18,031 bases of DNA from TMED14 sp041192685 (GTDB lineage: Bacteria; Bacteroidota; Bacteroidia; Flavobacteriales; Schleiferiaceae): assembly GCA_041192685.1 (NCBI GenBank), contig JBEEMM010000013.1, forward strand, positions 1 to 18,031, in the 5' to 3' direction. Numbering within the stretch: position 1 is the first letter of the stretch; the number at the start of each line of letters is the position of its first letter. Shown one piece after another: positions 1 to 7,154 of this stretch. Both the position numbers and the translations under genes were made by a program. The notes beneath the pieces are model-generated. The model was not told the DNA's origin. It made no database searches and saw nothing but the letters and a program-made list of their open reading frames with translations.

Positions 1-2954
1 CGGAGCGTGAGCGTAACCGAACCCTCCAAAATGGGCACGCGAACCATGTCAGAGGCAGGATTGGGGTAAATTCCTAAGGACTCCTTGTCGGAAATCACTG
101 CGTCATTAGACGAACCAAGGGGACGATTAACACTGGTGGTAGTGGTTTGGAACCAACCGCGTCCGTGTGTAGCGATAAAGAAATCCCCCTCGGTCGGCGA
201 CGACACCGGATTGTTAGGGTCGTACAAGAAGTCCGTGCGGTACTGCTCAATCTCAAAGACCGGAACGCGCGCCATGCCGTTGTTCTCTTCGCTGTAGGTC
301 GGCGTGGCCGAGGTAATGTTGTCGGTCATAAAGACTCCCCACTCCGAACCAACCATCAGGCGGTTGGGGTTGCCCTTGTCAAACGAAACCGAATAGCAAG
401 GCATGGTCGGTAGATCGCCCTGCTTGTTCTGGAAGGTAGGAGCGGCAGACAAAGCATTAGTCGACACATGAATGTAGGAGGTGTTGCCATAGTTGCCTAG
501 GCTCACCGCAACCCGGTTTGCATCGGAAGGATGCACATCAATTCCGGTAACTGAACGACCCGACCAGTTGCCAATTTGCGTAACCGTTAGTAGGTAGTTG
601 GCCGAATCCGTAAAGGCTTGGTTGGCTTTGCGCGCCGCAAGAAGGTTTGAAATACGGTAAAGACGTCCGCTGGTGGTGGACACAAACAAATGATTGCCGT
701 CGTTTGAAATCTTCATGTATTGGGGCGTAACTCCGTTGCCAAGATGCGCAATCTGCCACCATTCGGGGGTCTTACTAAAGTCATGCACCTCACGGGTCAT
801 GAAAATTCCTCCAATTTTGGGGAAGCTTGCCGTCGTATGCGAAGTCAAACCCACAAAAAACATCGACTGAATGGGGTCTTGTATTTTGAAGACCTGACCA
901 GAATCCAAGCGAGTTGGAGTAGCAGCACGCACAGGCAGAGCGCCAATGGAAGACTTCAAACCGATGCTTGAACCCGCTGGCAAGTACACGTTGCAGGTCA
1001 AAATAACCTCTGCAATCGGCGGAGAAGTAAAGGTGATGTCAAAATAACCCGAGTCCGCATTGAATACCCCCGTTGCGTCGCCAGAAACGACGCCGTTGGC
1101 ATTAGAAGTGGCATTCAAAGGACCGGCCTTGATGCGCAGGGTATTGGGAATAAACTTAGCGGCAAGCTGAAGGTGAGAAATCTTGCCTCTAAACGTACGC
1201 TTGACCCCGTCGCCAAAACCCATGGAACGAATTCCTGGGAGGAGTTGAAAGCGCACCGTGTCGTGCGACAGAGCGTCGTTCGTAGTCTCCCAAAGCTCAA
1301 AAGGCATCATCCAGCTCGCCAGCTGAAGCCCTTGCAGGGTGGCCAAATTCATGTATGGGCTCTCGAAGCCAGACCAACCCTCACCCTCGTCGTTAGAGCG
1401 GCTAAAGTTGCCATTCTGGGTCTCTGAGAACATCACTTTAGGATCAAGCCAAGAAATGTCGCTGTGTCCGCCGTCGCCGCCGGCAACCTTCTTCACCCCA
1501 TGCGGACTAACACTGGTGTAGTCCAGGTAGCTGGTTCCATTGTCTTGGCAACCGCCAAGCAAACGACGATCCTTACCTACACCAAAACCAAAGTATTGGT
1601 AGGTATTGTACCCAAGATTGCGCTCAAACCAGGTTGCACCGTGGTTGTTTGACTTAAATACCCCGCCATCGTTGGAAGTAAAAATGACATCGGGGTTATT
1701 GGGATCTACAATTAACTCATGGCTGTCAGCGTGCAGGTAGAATGGATTTTGTGCGAAATCATTGAGCGTTGAAGCCTGCTCCCACCCGGTTGCGGAAGAC
1801 CAGGTCCACACTGTGATGCCGCCAAGCCATATTCTGTCTTTGTCTTTGGAACTAACCGTTAAAAACAAATCCCAAATCCCCTGGCAGTACCTGCCTGAAC
1901 CCACTCCGTTGCAGAGGGGGTCGAAATTGTTGCTTCGCTGAGCAATACGAGCCCAGGTAGCGCCTCCGTCGGTAGAGCGGTATACACCAGACAATTCACT
2001 GCCGCTGGTCTGAACCACATAAACGTAGTTCTCGTCCTGGGGACTAACCGTGTAGCGAATGCGACCGCCCGCGCGGCGAGGAAGGCTGGTGGCATTTAGA
2101 ACAGGACTCGATACCTCGGTAAACGTGCTGCCGTCGGTTGACTTCATGGTACGGCCCGCTTGATTTACCCAAAGCTTACCCGAAACCGACATTGAAAAAT
2201 CGGTAATCATTCCGCTGAGCAATTGAGTCCACGTGGTTCCGCCGTCGGTAGTCTTCATTAAACCGTTGTTGGTTGCTGCATAAATGGTATTTGCATCGGT
2301 GGGATGTGCCGCCATGCTAGCCACAGCAGTCCAAGCAGCACTTCCGGAGTTGTTCGCCGGAATGGTACTTGCTAGCTGAACAAAGTTCACACCGTCGGTG
2401 GATTTACACACACCCCGACCGGCGAAATTGGGAGTAGAGGTAGATCCTCCACCGCCGTAACCCATCCAAATTTCGCCCGTACCGTAGTAGATATCGCCGT
2501 TGGCGGCTTGACAAAGACTGCCCACGGACTGATTCGCTCCCGGATCACTCACTGCCGTCCAGCTCGCCCCTCCGTTGGTAGAACGGTACAGTCCACCACC
2601 GACAGAGCCAGCGTAAACAATATTGGAGTTGCTGCGGTCAATTAAAATAGCCCTTGTGCGACCGCCGTGGTTGTCGGGGCCCCTGGTCTCCCAGTTCAAG
2701 GTATTTGTTTTTGAAGAAATTTGCTGCATCTGCGCCCAGGCAGCTTGCACCGCATTGGGGTCAATTTCACCGGTCACCTGGTTAGCCTTGAGCATGTGCA
2801 TGTAGTCGCTGTAGCCCGCATAGGCCGCGTTGATGCCTGATTCACGGGGCTGATACTGACGCTGCTGGCCACCTTGCAGGGTAGCAAAAGCCACTACTGC
2901 AGCAACAAAGGCCGCCGAAGCAGCAATTAAGGAGATTCTAAGAGTGCGTTTCAT
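1..2954 (-). CDS. Secreted Asp-box (BNR/sortilin-like) propeller protein with T9SS sorting tail, 3' end cut off
   Basis: One uninterrupted frame of 984 codons runs from the ATG at 2954 off the left edge. I translated it through and saw no stop or frame change. Residues 1-27 form a signal peptide (MKRTLR, then a hydrophobic stretch). A GPDNHGGRTRAI motif at about 92-103 is typical of the start of such propellers. At least eight Asp-box-like motifs (S-x-D/N-x-G-x-x-W/F) follow, near residues 125, 185, 235, 272, 327, 427, 435 and 520. Residues about 540-720 lack clear Asp boxes and may be a separate beta-rich insert. The visible end has LGIYPNPASDMVRV (about 960-973), the beginning of a type A C-terminal sorting domain, so the protein is likely exported by the type IX system and attached to or released from the cell surface. 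Roughly 60-70 residues are missing. Substrate and activity are unknown; Asp-box folds occur in hydrolases and in binding proteins. It starts 47 bases after lipA and could be read from that transcript or from its own weak promoter. Confidence 0.9.
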   Translation of the reverse strand, partial: MKRTLRISLIAASAAFVAAVVAFATLQGGQQRQYQPRESGINAAYAGYSDYMHMLKANQVTGEIDPNAVQAAWAQMQQISSKTNTLNWETRGPDNHGGRTRAILIDRSNSNIVYAGSVGGGLYRSTNGGASWTAVSDPGANQSVGSLCQAANGDIYYGTGEIWMGYGGGGSTSTPNFAGRGVCKSTDGVNFVQLASTIPANNSGSAAWTAVASMAAHPTDANTIYAATNNGLMKTTDGGTTWTQLLSGMITDFSMSVSGKLWVNQAGRTMKSTDGSTFTEVSSPVLNATSLPRRAGGRIRYTVSPQDENYVYVVQTSGSELSGVYRSTDGGATWARIAQRSNNFDPLCNGVGSGRYCQGIWDLFLTVSSKDKDRIWLGGITVWTWSSATGWEQASTLNDFAQNPFYLHADSHELIVDPNNPDVIFTSNDGGVFKSNNHGATWFERNLGYNTYQYFGFGVGKDRRLLGGCQDNGTSYLDYTSVSPHGVKKVAGGDGGHSDISWLDPKVMFSETQNGNFSRSNDEGEGWSGFESPYMNLATLQGLQLASWMMPFELWETTNDALSHDTVRFQLLPGIRSMGFGDGVKRTFRGKISHLQLAAKFIPNTLRIKAGPLNATSNANGVVSGDATGVFNADSGYFDITFTSPPIAEVILTCNVYLPAGSSIGLKSSIGALPVRAATPTRLDSGQVFKIQDPIQSMFFVGLTSHTTASFPKIGGIFMTREVHDFSKTPEWWQIAHLGNGVTPQYMKISNDGNHLFVSTTSGRLYRISNLLAARKANQAFTDSANYLLTVTQIGNWSGRSVTGIDVHPSDANRVAVSLGNYGNTSYIHVSTNALSAAPTFQNKQGDLPTMPCYSVSFDKGNPNRLMVGSEWGVFMTDNITSATPTYSEENNGMARVPVFEIEQYRTDFLYDPNNPVSSPTEGDFFIATHGRGWFQTTTTSVNRPLGSSNDAVISDKESLGIYPNPASDMVRVPILEGSVTLTL

Positions 2955-3001
2955 TTTCAAGAGATGGGTAAAGCAAGTGTTAAAAATAAGGTAAAAAAGT
3001 C

Positions 3002-3871
3002 TTAGTGCACATGCCTCTCGGCGTGGTACGATGAACGAACGAGCGGACTGCTCTCTACATGACGAAACCCAAGGGTTTTGGCGAATTCACCGAGGCGATC
3101 GAACTCTTCGGGTTCCACAAAGCGCTGAACGGGCAAGTGATTCGGTGAAGGCTGCAAATACTGCCCCATGGTTACGACGTCCACGCCCACCGAACGAGCG
3201 TCTTCAAGGGATTGGCGAAGCTCGCTTTCTGTCTCACCAAGACCCAGCATAATTCCGGTTTTGGTCCGGTTCACTCCCTGGGCCTTTAGGTAGCGGAGTA
3301 CCTCAAGACTTCGGTCGTACTGAGCCTGCACACGCACCTGGCGGGTGAGGCGGCGAACCGTTTCTAAATTGTGGCTTACCACCTCAGGGGCAGCGCCGAC
3401 AATACGGTCAATTTGGTCGGTAATTCCGCGAAAGTCAGGAATCAAGGTCTCCATCGTGGTGCCCGCAGAAAGCCTCCGAACCGCCTGAATGGTCTCTGCC
3501 CAAATGATGGAGCCACCGTCGGGCAAATCGTCGCGATCGACGCTAGTTAGCACGGCATGCTTAATCTTCATGCGCTGAATCGACCGAGCAACGCGATCGG
3601 GCTCGTCCCAATCCACGGCAAGCGGACGGCCGGTAGCTACATTGCAAAATCCGCATGAACGGGTGCAGATATTGCCTAAAATCATGAAGGTGGCTGTGCC
3701 CTCTCCCCAGCATTCGCCCATATTAGGGCATCGGCCCGACTCGCAAATAGTATGAAGCTTGTACTGGTCTACCACCGAACGCACAGCGCGGTAGTTGTCG
3801 CCTGTAGGCAATTTGACTCGCAGCCAATTGGGCTTGCGGACCGGGGTCGCTTTTGGAGGTAAAGGTTCCAT
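3002..3871 (-). CDS. lipA: Lipoyl synthase
   Basis: Radical SAM enzyme that inserts two sulfur atoms into octanoyl groups on the E2 subunits of 2-oxoacid dehydrogenases and on the glycine-cleavage H protein, giving the lipoyl cofactor. The 289-residue product has full family length. The auxiliary [4Fe-4S] cluster ligands are C43, C48 and C54 (CESGRCPNMGEC). The radical-SAM cluster ligands are C69, C73 and C76 (CTRSCGFC). The C-terminal RSSY (279-282) supplies the serine that ligates the auxiliary cluster. The ATG at 3871 puts PNWLRVKLP at residues 14-22, as in relatives. It lies 28 bases after ytxJ on the same strand and is probably co-transcribed with it. lipB is not in the window. Confidence 0.97.
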   Translation of the reverse strand: MEPLPPKATPVRKPNWLRVKLPTGDNYRAVRSVVDQYKLHTICESGRCPNMGECWGEGTATFMILGNICTRSCGFCNVATGRPLAVDWDEPDRVARSIQRMKIKHAVLTSVDRDDLPDGGSIIWAETIQAVRRLSAGTTMETLIPDFRGITDQIDRIVGAAPEVVSHNLETVRRLTRQVRVQAQYDRSLEVLRYLKAQGVNRTKTGIMLGLGETESELRQSLEDARSVGVDVVTMGQYLQPSPNHLPVQRFVEPEEFDRLGEFAKTLGFRHVESSPLVRSSYHAERHVH

Positions 3872-3899
3872 TAGGAGTTGTAACGCATGCTTAGGCCAA

Positions 3900-4223
3900 T
3901 CAGTTCACCGAATTAAACCAATCCGAAGAGATACCCATGTGGCTCTCGTGAAGGACGCGTCCGTCGGCACTGCGCCAAAGAATCTGCGGACTCTCGTGCT
4001 CCACGCTCCACTGGTCGGCGAGCTCAAGACTCAGGGACCGGTTGGCTACGACATCGAGGTAGGCAATGTCGGAATCGGGATGCTCTACGACCCATTTTTG
4101 AACCCGATTAAGGGCCATGGTAGAAATGCTGCAGCGCGTGCTGTGCTTAAAGACAAGGATTCCGCCCCGAAAAAGACCGAGGCGGCTAAGGTCGTCAAGG
4201 CTGGCGACCGGAACTAAACTCAT
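3900..4223 (-). CDS. ytxJ: YtxJ-family bacillithiol-associated redox protein (DUF2847)
   Basis: A 107-residue cytoplasmic thioredoxin-fold protein. FKHSTRCSIS (25-34) is the family signature, with a single active-site-like cysteine at C31. SPQ (78-80) sits where thioredoxins have their cis-proline, and a VLHESHMGIS segment (90-99) follows. Known family knowledge: YtxJ is a monothiol bacilliredoxin-like protein linked to bacillithiol, a thiol used by many Bacteroidota and Firmicutes. The frame is open further upstream to an ATG at 4274. I chose 4223 because that ATG overlaps the stop codon of the preceding lipoprotein as ATGA, which suggests translational coupling, and because the family consensus begins here. 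lipA follows 28 bases downstream. The substrate is not visible from sequence. Confidence 0.9.
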   Translation of the reverse strand: MSLVPVASLDDLSRLGLFRGGILVFKHSTRCSISTMALNRVQKWVVEHPDSDIAYLDVVANRSLSLELADQWSVEHESPQILWRSADGRVLHESHMGISSDWFNSVN

Positions 4224-4357
4224 ACCCGGCCCGAGGGTTCTGCCTTGGACGCGTCTCCGACAAAGGTCGGACACAGGTCTGCAGACTTACAGGACGTAGC
4301 GCTGGATAGGGAAGCAGCAATAAAAAGTGCCGCAAGAAAGGTTTTTAGGGCTCGCAT
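4220..4357 (-). CDS. Tiny lipoprotein, 45 residues, coupled to ytxJ
   Basis: Residues 1-22 look like a lipoprotein signal (MRALKTFLAALFIAASLSSA), ending TSC with C23 as the probable lipidated cysteine. The lipobox is relaxed, as is common in Bacteroidota. The mature part would be only 23 residues, CKSADLCPTF followed by a polar tail, with a second cysteine at C29. The frame is also open upstream to an ATG at 4450, but that would overlap ung and bury the signal peptide, so 4357 is preferred. Support that it is real: the stop overlaps the ytxJ start (ATGA), the signal peptide is well formed, and a TAttTTTG box sits five bases upstream. I do not recognise the family. A role tied to thiol redox is only inferred from the neighbour. 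Confidence 0.7.
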   Translation of the reverse strand: MRALKTFLAALFIAASLSSATSCKSADLCPTFVGDASKAEPSGRV

Positions 4358-4383
4358 AAAAGCAAAAATACGAAGTTTGCACT
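4358..4383. promoter_or_regulatory. 26-base divergent control region with back-to-back -7 boxes
   Basis: On the minus strand a perfect TAttTTTG (4370 down to 4363) ends five bases before the lipoprotein ATG. On the plus strand GAagTTTG (4372-4379, one mismatch to TAnnTTTG) ends four bases before the ung GTG. One base separates the two. No clear TTG (-33 element) is present for either at the expected distance, where both would fall inside the opposite gene. Transcription start sites are not determined. Confidence 0.45.
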
Positions 4384-5079
4384 GTGCTTCGCATTCCCGA
4401 CCCTCCTGACGATTGGCTTTTGGCCTTGAACCGCTTTGATGGCGAAGCATTATGGCGGAATATCATGCCCCAGATTGAGGCATCGTACGGTTCGGGAGAA
4501 GTCCTTCCGCCCGCGCATCAGCTCTGGACTGCGCTCGAGCTCTGCCCCTTTGAATCGGTGCGGATTGTGGTCTTGGGGCAGGATCCCTACCACAGCGCCG
4601 GCCAGGCCCATGGATTGGCTTTTTCGGTTCCCACGGGGGTTGCGCCTCCCCCCTCCCTACGCAGTATTTTTAAGGAACTCCGCTCTGATACTGGGCTGGA
4701 GCCGCCAAAGTCCGGCGACCTGAGCGGCTGGGCTAGGCAGGGCATTCTGCTGCTTAATACCGCACTGACGGTGCGCACGGGTGAACCAGGAAGCCATGCC
4801 GACGGACGATGGAATGGATTGGTGGATTCCATTCTTCGGACCCTAAATGCCGAAGAACGCCCCATCGTTTTTTGGCTTTGGGGCGCCCAGGCGCAAAAAC
4901 GAGCGGCATTCCTAAGCAACCCGGGCCACCTTGTTTTAGCTACATCCCACCCTTCTCCGCTTGGGGCCTACCGCGGATTTTTGGGCAGCAAACCCTTTAG
5001 CAAAACCGAGGATTGGTTCAAAAGTCAGGGTCTGTCTGCGCCCGATTGGTCGGCAAGCCAACCTACCTTTGAGCGGTGA
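4384..5079 (+). CDS. ung: Uracil-DNA glycosylase, family 1
   Basis: Removes uracil from DNA as the first step of base-excision repair. The 231-residue product shows the catalytic water-activating loop GQDPYH (65-70, with D67 as the general base) and the HPSPL loop (189-193, with H189), followed by GAYRGF. PPPSLRSIF and the SGWARQGILLLN segment are also family hallmarks. The start is a GTG. It is the only in-frame start after the upstream TAA at 4357-4359 that keeps the N-terminal WLLAL segment; the next methionine (residue 28) would lose it. The stop overlaps the start of rmuC (TGATG), so the two are translationally coupled. Confidence 0.97.
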   Translation: MLRIPDPPDDWLLALNRFDGEALWRNIMPQIEASYGSGEVLPPAHQLWTALELCPFESVRIVVLGQDPYHSAGQAHGLAFSVPTGVAPPPSLRSIFKELRSDTGLEPPKSGDLSGWARQGILLLNTALTVRTGEPGSHADGRWNGLVDSILRTLNAEERPIVFWLWGAQAQKRAAFLSNPGHLVLATSHPSPLGAYRGFLGSKPFSKTEDWFKSQGLSAPDWSASQPTFER

Positions 5080-6398
5080 TGACCACCCTGCTCCTTACCG
5101 CCGCTCTTCTAGTGCTGGCTGCTATTTTGCTGATCCAAGTCCGCAGGGGTTCTGGGTCTCTACCCCAGGCCGACGCAGGCCTAAAGGCATTGTACGAAGC
5201 ATCCATTCAAAGGCAGCGCGAGCTTGAATCCGCCTTGGTTGCGTCCCAGCAGTCCCAGCGTGAAGCGGAGTTGTCATTAGCCCGCAATCAAGAGCGCCTT
5301 GCCGCAATGGATTCCGCGCGGACTGAGGTAGATACCCAGCGAGAACAGCTTAAAAACGAATTCAAGGTAGTGGCGCAAGAGGCGCTCAGCCAGCAGTCGC
5401 AAATGCTTCAGGACCAACTTAAGCAGGGCAACCGAGCCGAACTCGACGTGATGCTCGCCCCGTTCCGATCCAAGCTCGATCTTTTTGGCGAGCGCGTCGA
5501 GAAGACCCACCTTCAGGGGGTACAGGAGCGAAGCGAACTCAAGGCAGAGGTGCGCAACCTGATGGAGCAGTCCGAGAAACTCCGCAACGAAGCCAATGCC
5601 CTGACCAAGGCCCTGCGGAGCGACAACAAGGCTCAGGGCAATTGGGGCGAAATGGTGCTCGAGAAGCTGCTGGAGCGCAGTGGTTTGACGCGCGATTTGG
5701 AGTACAGTGTGCAAACGTCAACTACGGATTCAGACGGCCGCCGCCTGCAGCCCGACGTGATCCTGAACCTTCCCGAGGGCAAGCACCTCATTATTGACTC
5801 CAAGGTCAGCCTGATTGCCTATGAGCGTTTTGTAAATGCTGAAACGCCCGAAGAACAGGCAATTGCCATAAAAGAACACATTGCCTCGCTTCGCAGCCAC
5901 ATTCGCGGACTTTCTGACAAGAACTACCAAAACCTCTACGACATTTCGCTTGACTTTGTGCTGCTCTTTGTTCCCATTGAGGGCGCGTTCAGCACCGCGC
6001 TTCAGGCAGAGCCTGGGCTGTTCCAGGAGGCCTTTGACCGCAACATAGCCTTGGTAAGTACCACGACTCTTTGGACTACCCTGCGCACCGTGGGCACTTT
6101 GTGGCGCCAGGAGCGACAAAATCGCAATGTTGGGGAGATTATTCGCCAGGCGTCGGAATTGTACGACAAGTTTGTGGGTTTCTCTGACGAACTCATCAAG
6201 GTAGGCAACCAAATGAATACGGCGTCTTCGACCTACGAAAACGCCATGAAGCAACTAAGCCAGGGCAAGGGCAACCTGGTGCGGCGCGCCGAGCAGCTCC
6301 GGCAGCTCGGGCTTAAAAACAGCAAAAACACGCACCCTTCGCTCTTAGATCGAGCCCTACAGGGCGAGTCAGAAGAAGACAAAACCGATAATTTATGA
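5079..6398 (+). CDS. rmuC: RmuC family DNA recombination/repair protein
   Basis: RmuC limits recombination at inverted repeats in E. coli and has a nuclease-like fold; its precise activity is unsettled. The product has 439 residues. Residues about 4-20 form a single membrane-spanning helix, followed by positively charged QVRRG. A long Glu/Gln/Arg-rich coiled coil spans about 35-175. The RmuC core begins with QGNWGEMVLEKLLERSGL (186-203), then IDSKVSLIAYERF (239-251) and FVPIEGAF. The ATG at 5079 shares its A with the ung stop (TGATG). A GTG lies directly before it at 5076 and would add one residue. The stop overlaps the next gene as ATGA. The operon with ung fits a genome-maintenance role. 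Confidence 0.94.
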   Translation: MTTLLLTAALLVLAAILLIQVRRGSGSLPQADAGLKALYEASIQRQRELESALVASQQSQREAELSLARNQERLAAMDSARTEVDTQREQLKNEFKVVAQEALSQQSQMLQDQLKQGNRAELDVMLAPFRSKLDLFGERVEKTHLQGVQERSELKAEVRNLMEQSEKLRNEANALTKALRSDNKAQGNWGEMVLEKLLERSGLTRDLEYSVQTSTTDSDGRRLQPDVILNLPEGKHLIIDSKVSLIAYERFVNAETPEEQAIAIKEHIASLRSHIRGLSDKNYQNLYDISLDFVLLFVPIEGAFSTALQAEPGLFQEAFDRNIALVSTTTLWTTLRTVGTLWRQERQNRNVGEIIRQASELYDKFVGFSDELIKVGNQMNTASSTYENAMKQLSQGKGNLVRRAEQLRQLGLKNSKNTHPSLLDRALQGESEEDKTDNL

Positions 6399-7138
6399 GC
6401 GAGCAACTAGACGACCAACTGATTTACGGGATTCGCCCGATTGAAGAAGCCCTTGAATCAGAAGTGGTACTCGACCGCGTTTTTATCTCGCAGGAATCGC
6501 GCAACCCCGCGCTTATGGCCATTGCGGCCAAGGCCCGGAAGAAGGGAATTTTTGTAAAGTTTGTTCCGATGGAGCGCATGCAGCGCTTCACCCGTGCCAA
6601 CCACCAGGGCGTGGTAAGCTGGGCGTCCAGCGTAGCCTATGCTGACCTGTCTGAGGTAATGGCAGGGTTGGCGGAACGTGGGGTTGACCCGCTGGTGATT
6701 GTGCTCGACCGTGTGACCGACGTGCGCAACGTGGGCGCCATTGCCCGGTCCTGCGAGAGCTTTGGGACCCACACGATTGTGCTTTCTGAGGGTTCGGCCC
6801 CGATGAATGCCGACGCCGTGAAATCTTCGGCTGGAGCCCTGCTGAACATGCCCATTTGCCGTGTACGATCATTGCCCATTACCCTGACTTCGCTCGAGAT
6901 GAGCGGATGCAAAATTGTAGGCATTTCGGAGAAAGCTACCGGAACCCTTGCCGACTGCGACCTGCGCGGGCCCCTAGCCTTGATTATGGGTTCTGAAGAG
7001 AATGGAATTTCTCCGGCCCTTTGGAAGGCCTGCAACGAAACCGCTAAGATTCCCACCAGCGGCGAAACGGCATCGCTCAACGTTTCGGTTGCGCTTGGCA
7101 TTGCGCTCTATGAGGTGTCGATGCAGCGGCGGGCATAG
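6395..7138 (+). CDS. rlmB: SpoU/TrmH-family RNA 2'-O-ribose methyltransferase, RlmB-like
   Basis: The 247-residue SPOUT enzyme likely uses S-adenosylmethionine to methylate a ribose in 23S rRNA; Gm2251 is the target of E. coli RlmB. An N-terminal substrate-binding domain starts at YGIRPIEEAL (11-20). The catalytic trefoil-knot domain follows with motif 1 DVRNVGAIARSCESFG (109-124, N112 and R118), motif 2 MGSEENGIS (198-206) and motif 3 IPTSGETASLNVSVALG (219-235, with N229). The start overlaps the rmuC stop (ATGA). The site specificity cannot be proven from sequence, and a tRNA-modifying relative is possible. It converges on valS with a 14-base gap. Confidence 0.9.
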   Translation: MSEQLDDQLIYGIRPIEEALESEVVLDRVFISQESRNPALMAIAAKARKKGIFVKFVPMERMQRFTRANHQGVVSWASSVAYADLSEVMAGLAERGVDPLVIVLDRVTDVRNVGAIARSCESFGTHTIVLSEGSAPMNADAVKSSAGALLNMPICRVRSLPITLTSLEMSGCKIVGISEKATGTLADCDLRGPLALIMGSEENGISPALWKACNETAKIPTSGETASLNVSVALGIALYEVSMQRRA

Positions 7139-7140
7139 CC

Positions 7141-7154
7141 AGCTGCTCGCAGCT
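7141..7154. terminator. Short hairpin between convergent rlmB and valS
   Basis: AGCTGC-TC-GCAGCT is a perfect 6-bp inverted repeat with a 2-base loop, and it overlaps the last two bases of the valS stop codon. Neither strand has a run of T after it, so it is at best a weak or Rho-assisted terminator or 3'-end stabiliser. Confidence 0.3.

Noticed and set aside
1..2954. Repeated Asp-box codons as a DNA repeat array or CRISPR
   Set aside because: The similarity is at protein level (S-x-D-x-G-x-x-W) with diverged codons and irregular spacing.
2955..3001. Promoter for the Asp-box protein between it and lipA
   Set aside because: The gap is A/T-rich and contains TAttTTTA, but the final G is missing and no spaced TTG is clear, so I do not call it.
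3795..4217. 140-codon plus-strand frame spanning lipA and ytxJ
   Set aside because: It is antisense to two recognised genes and crosses their boundary. There is no family resemblance.
5730..6254. 174-codon minus-strand frame opposite rmuC
   Set aside because: It is a shadow of the RmuC core domain with no promoter or recognisable motif.
7141..7154. Palindrome at the rlmB-valS junction as a regulator binding site
   Set aside because: A 6-bp stem between convergent genes is more simply a 3'-end hairpin. Nothing suggests an operator.
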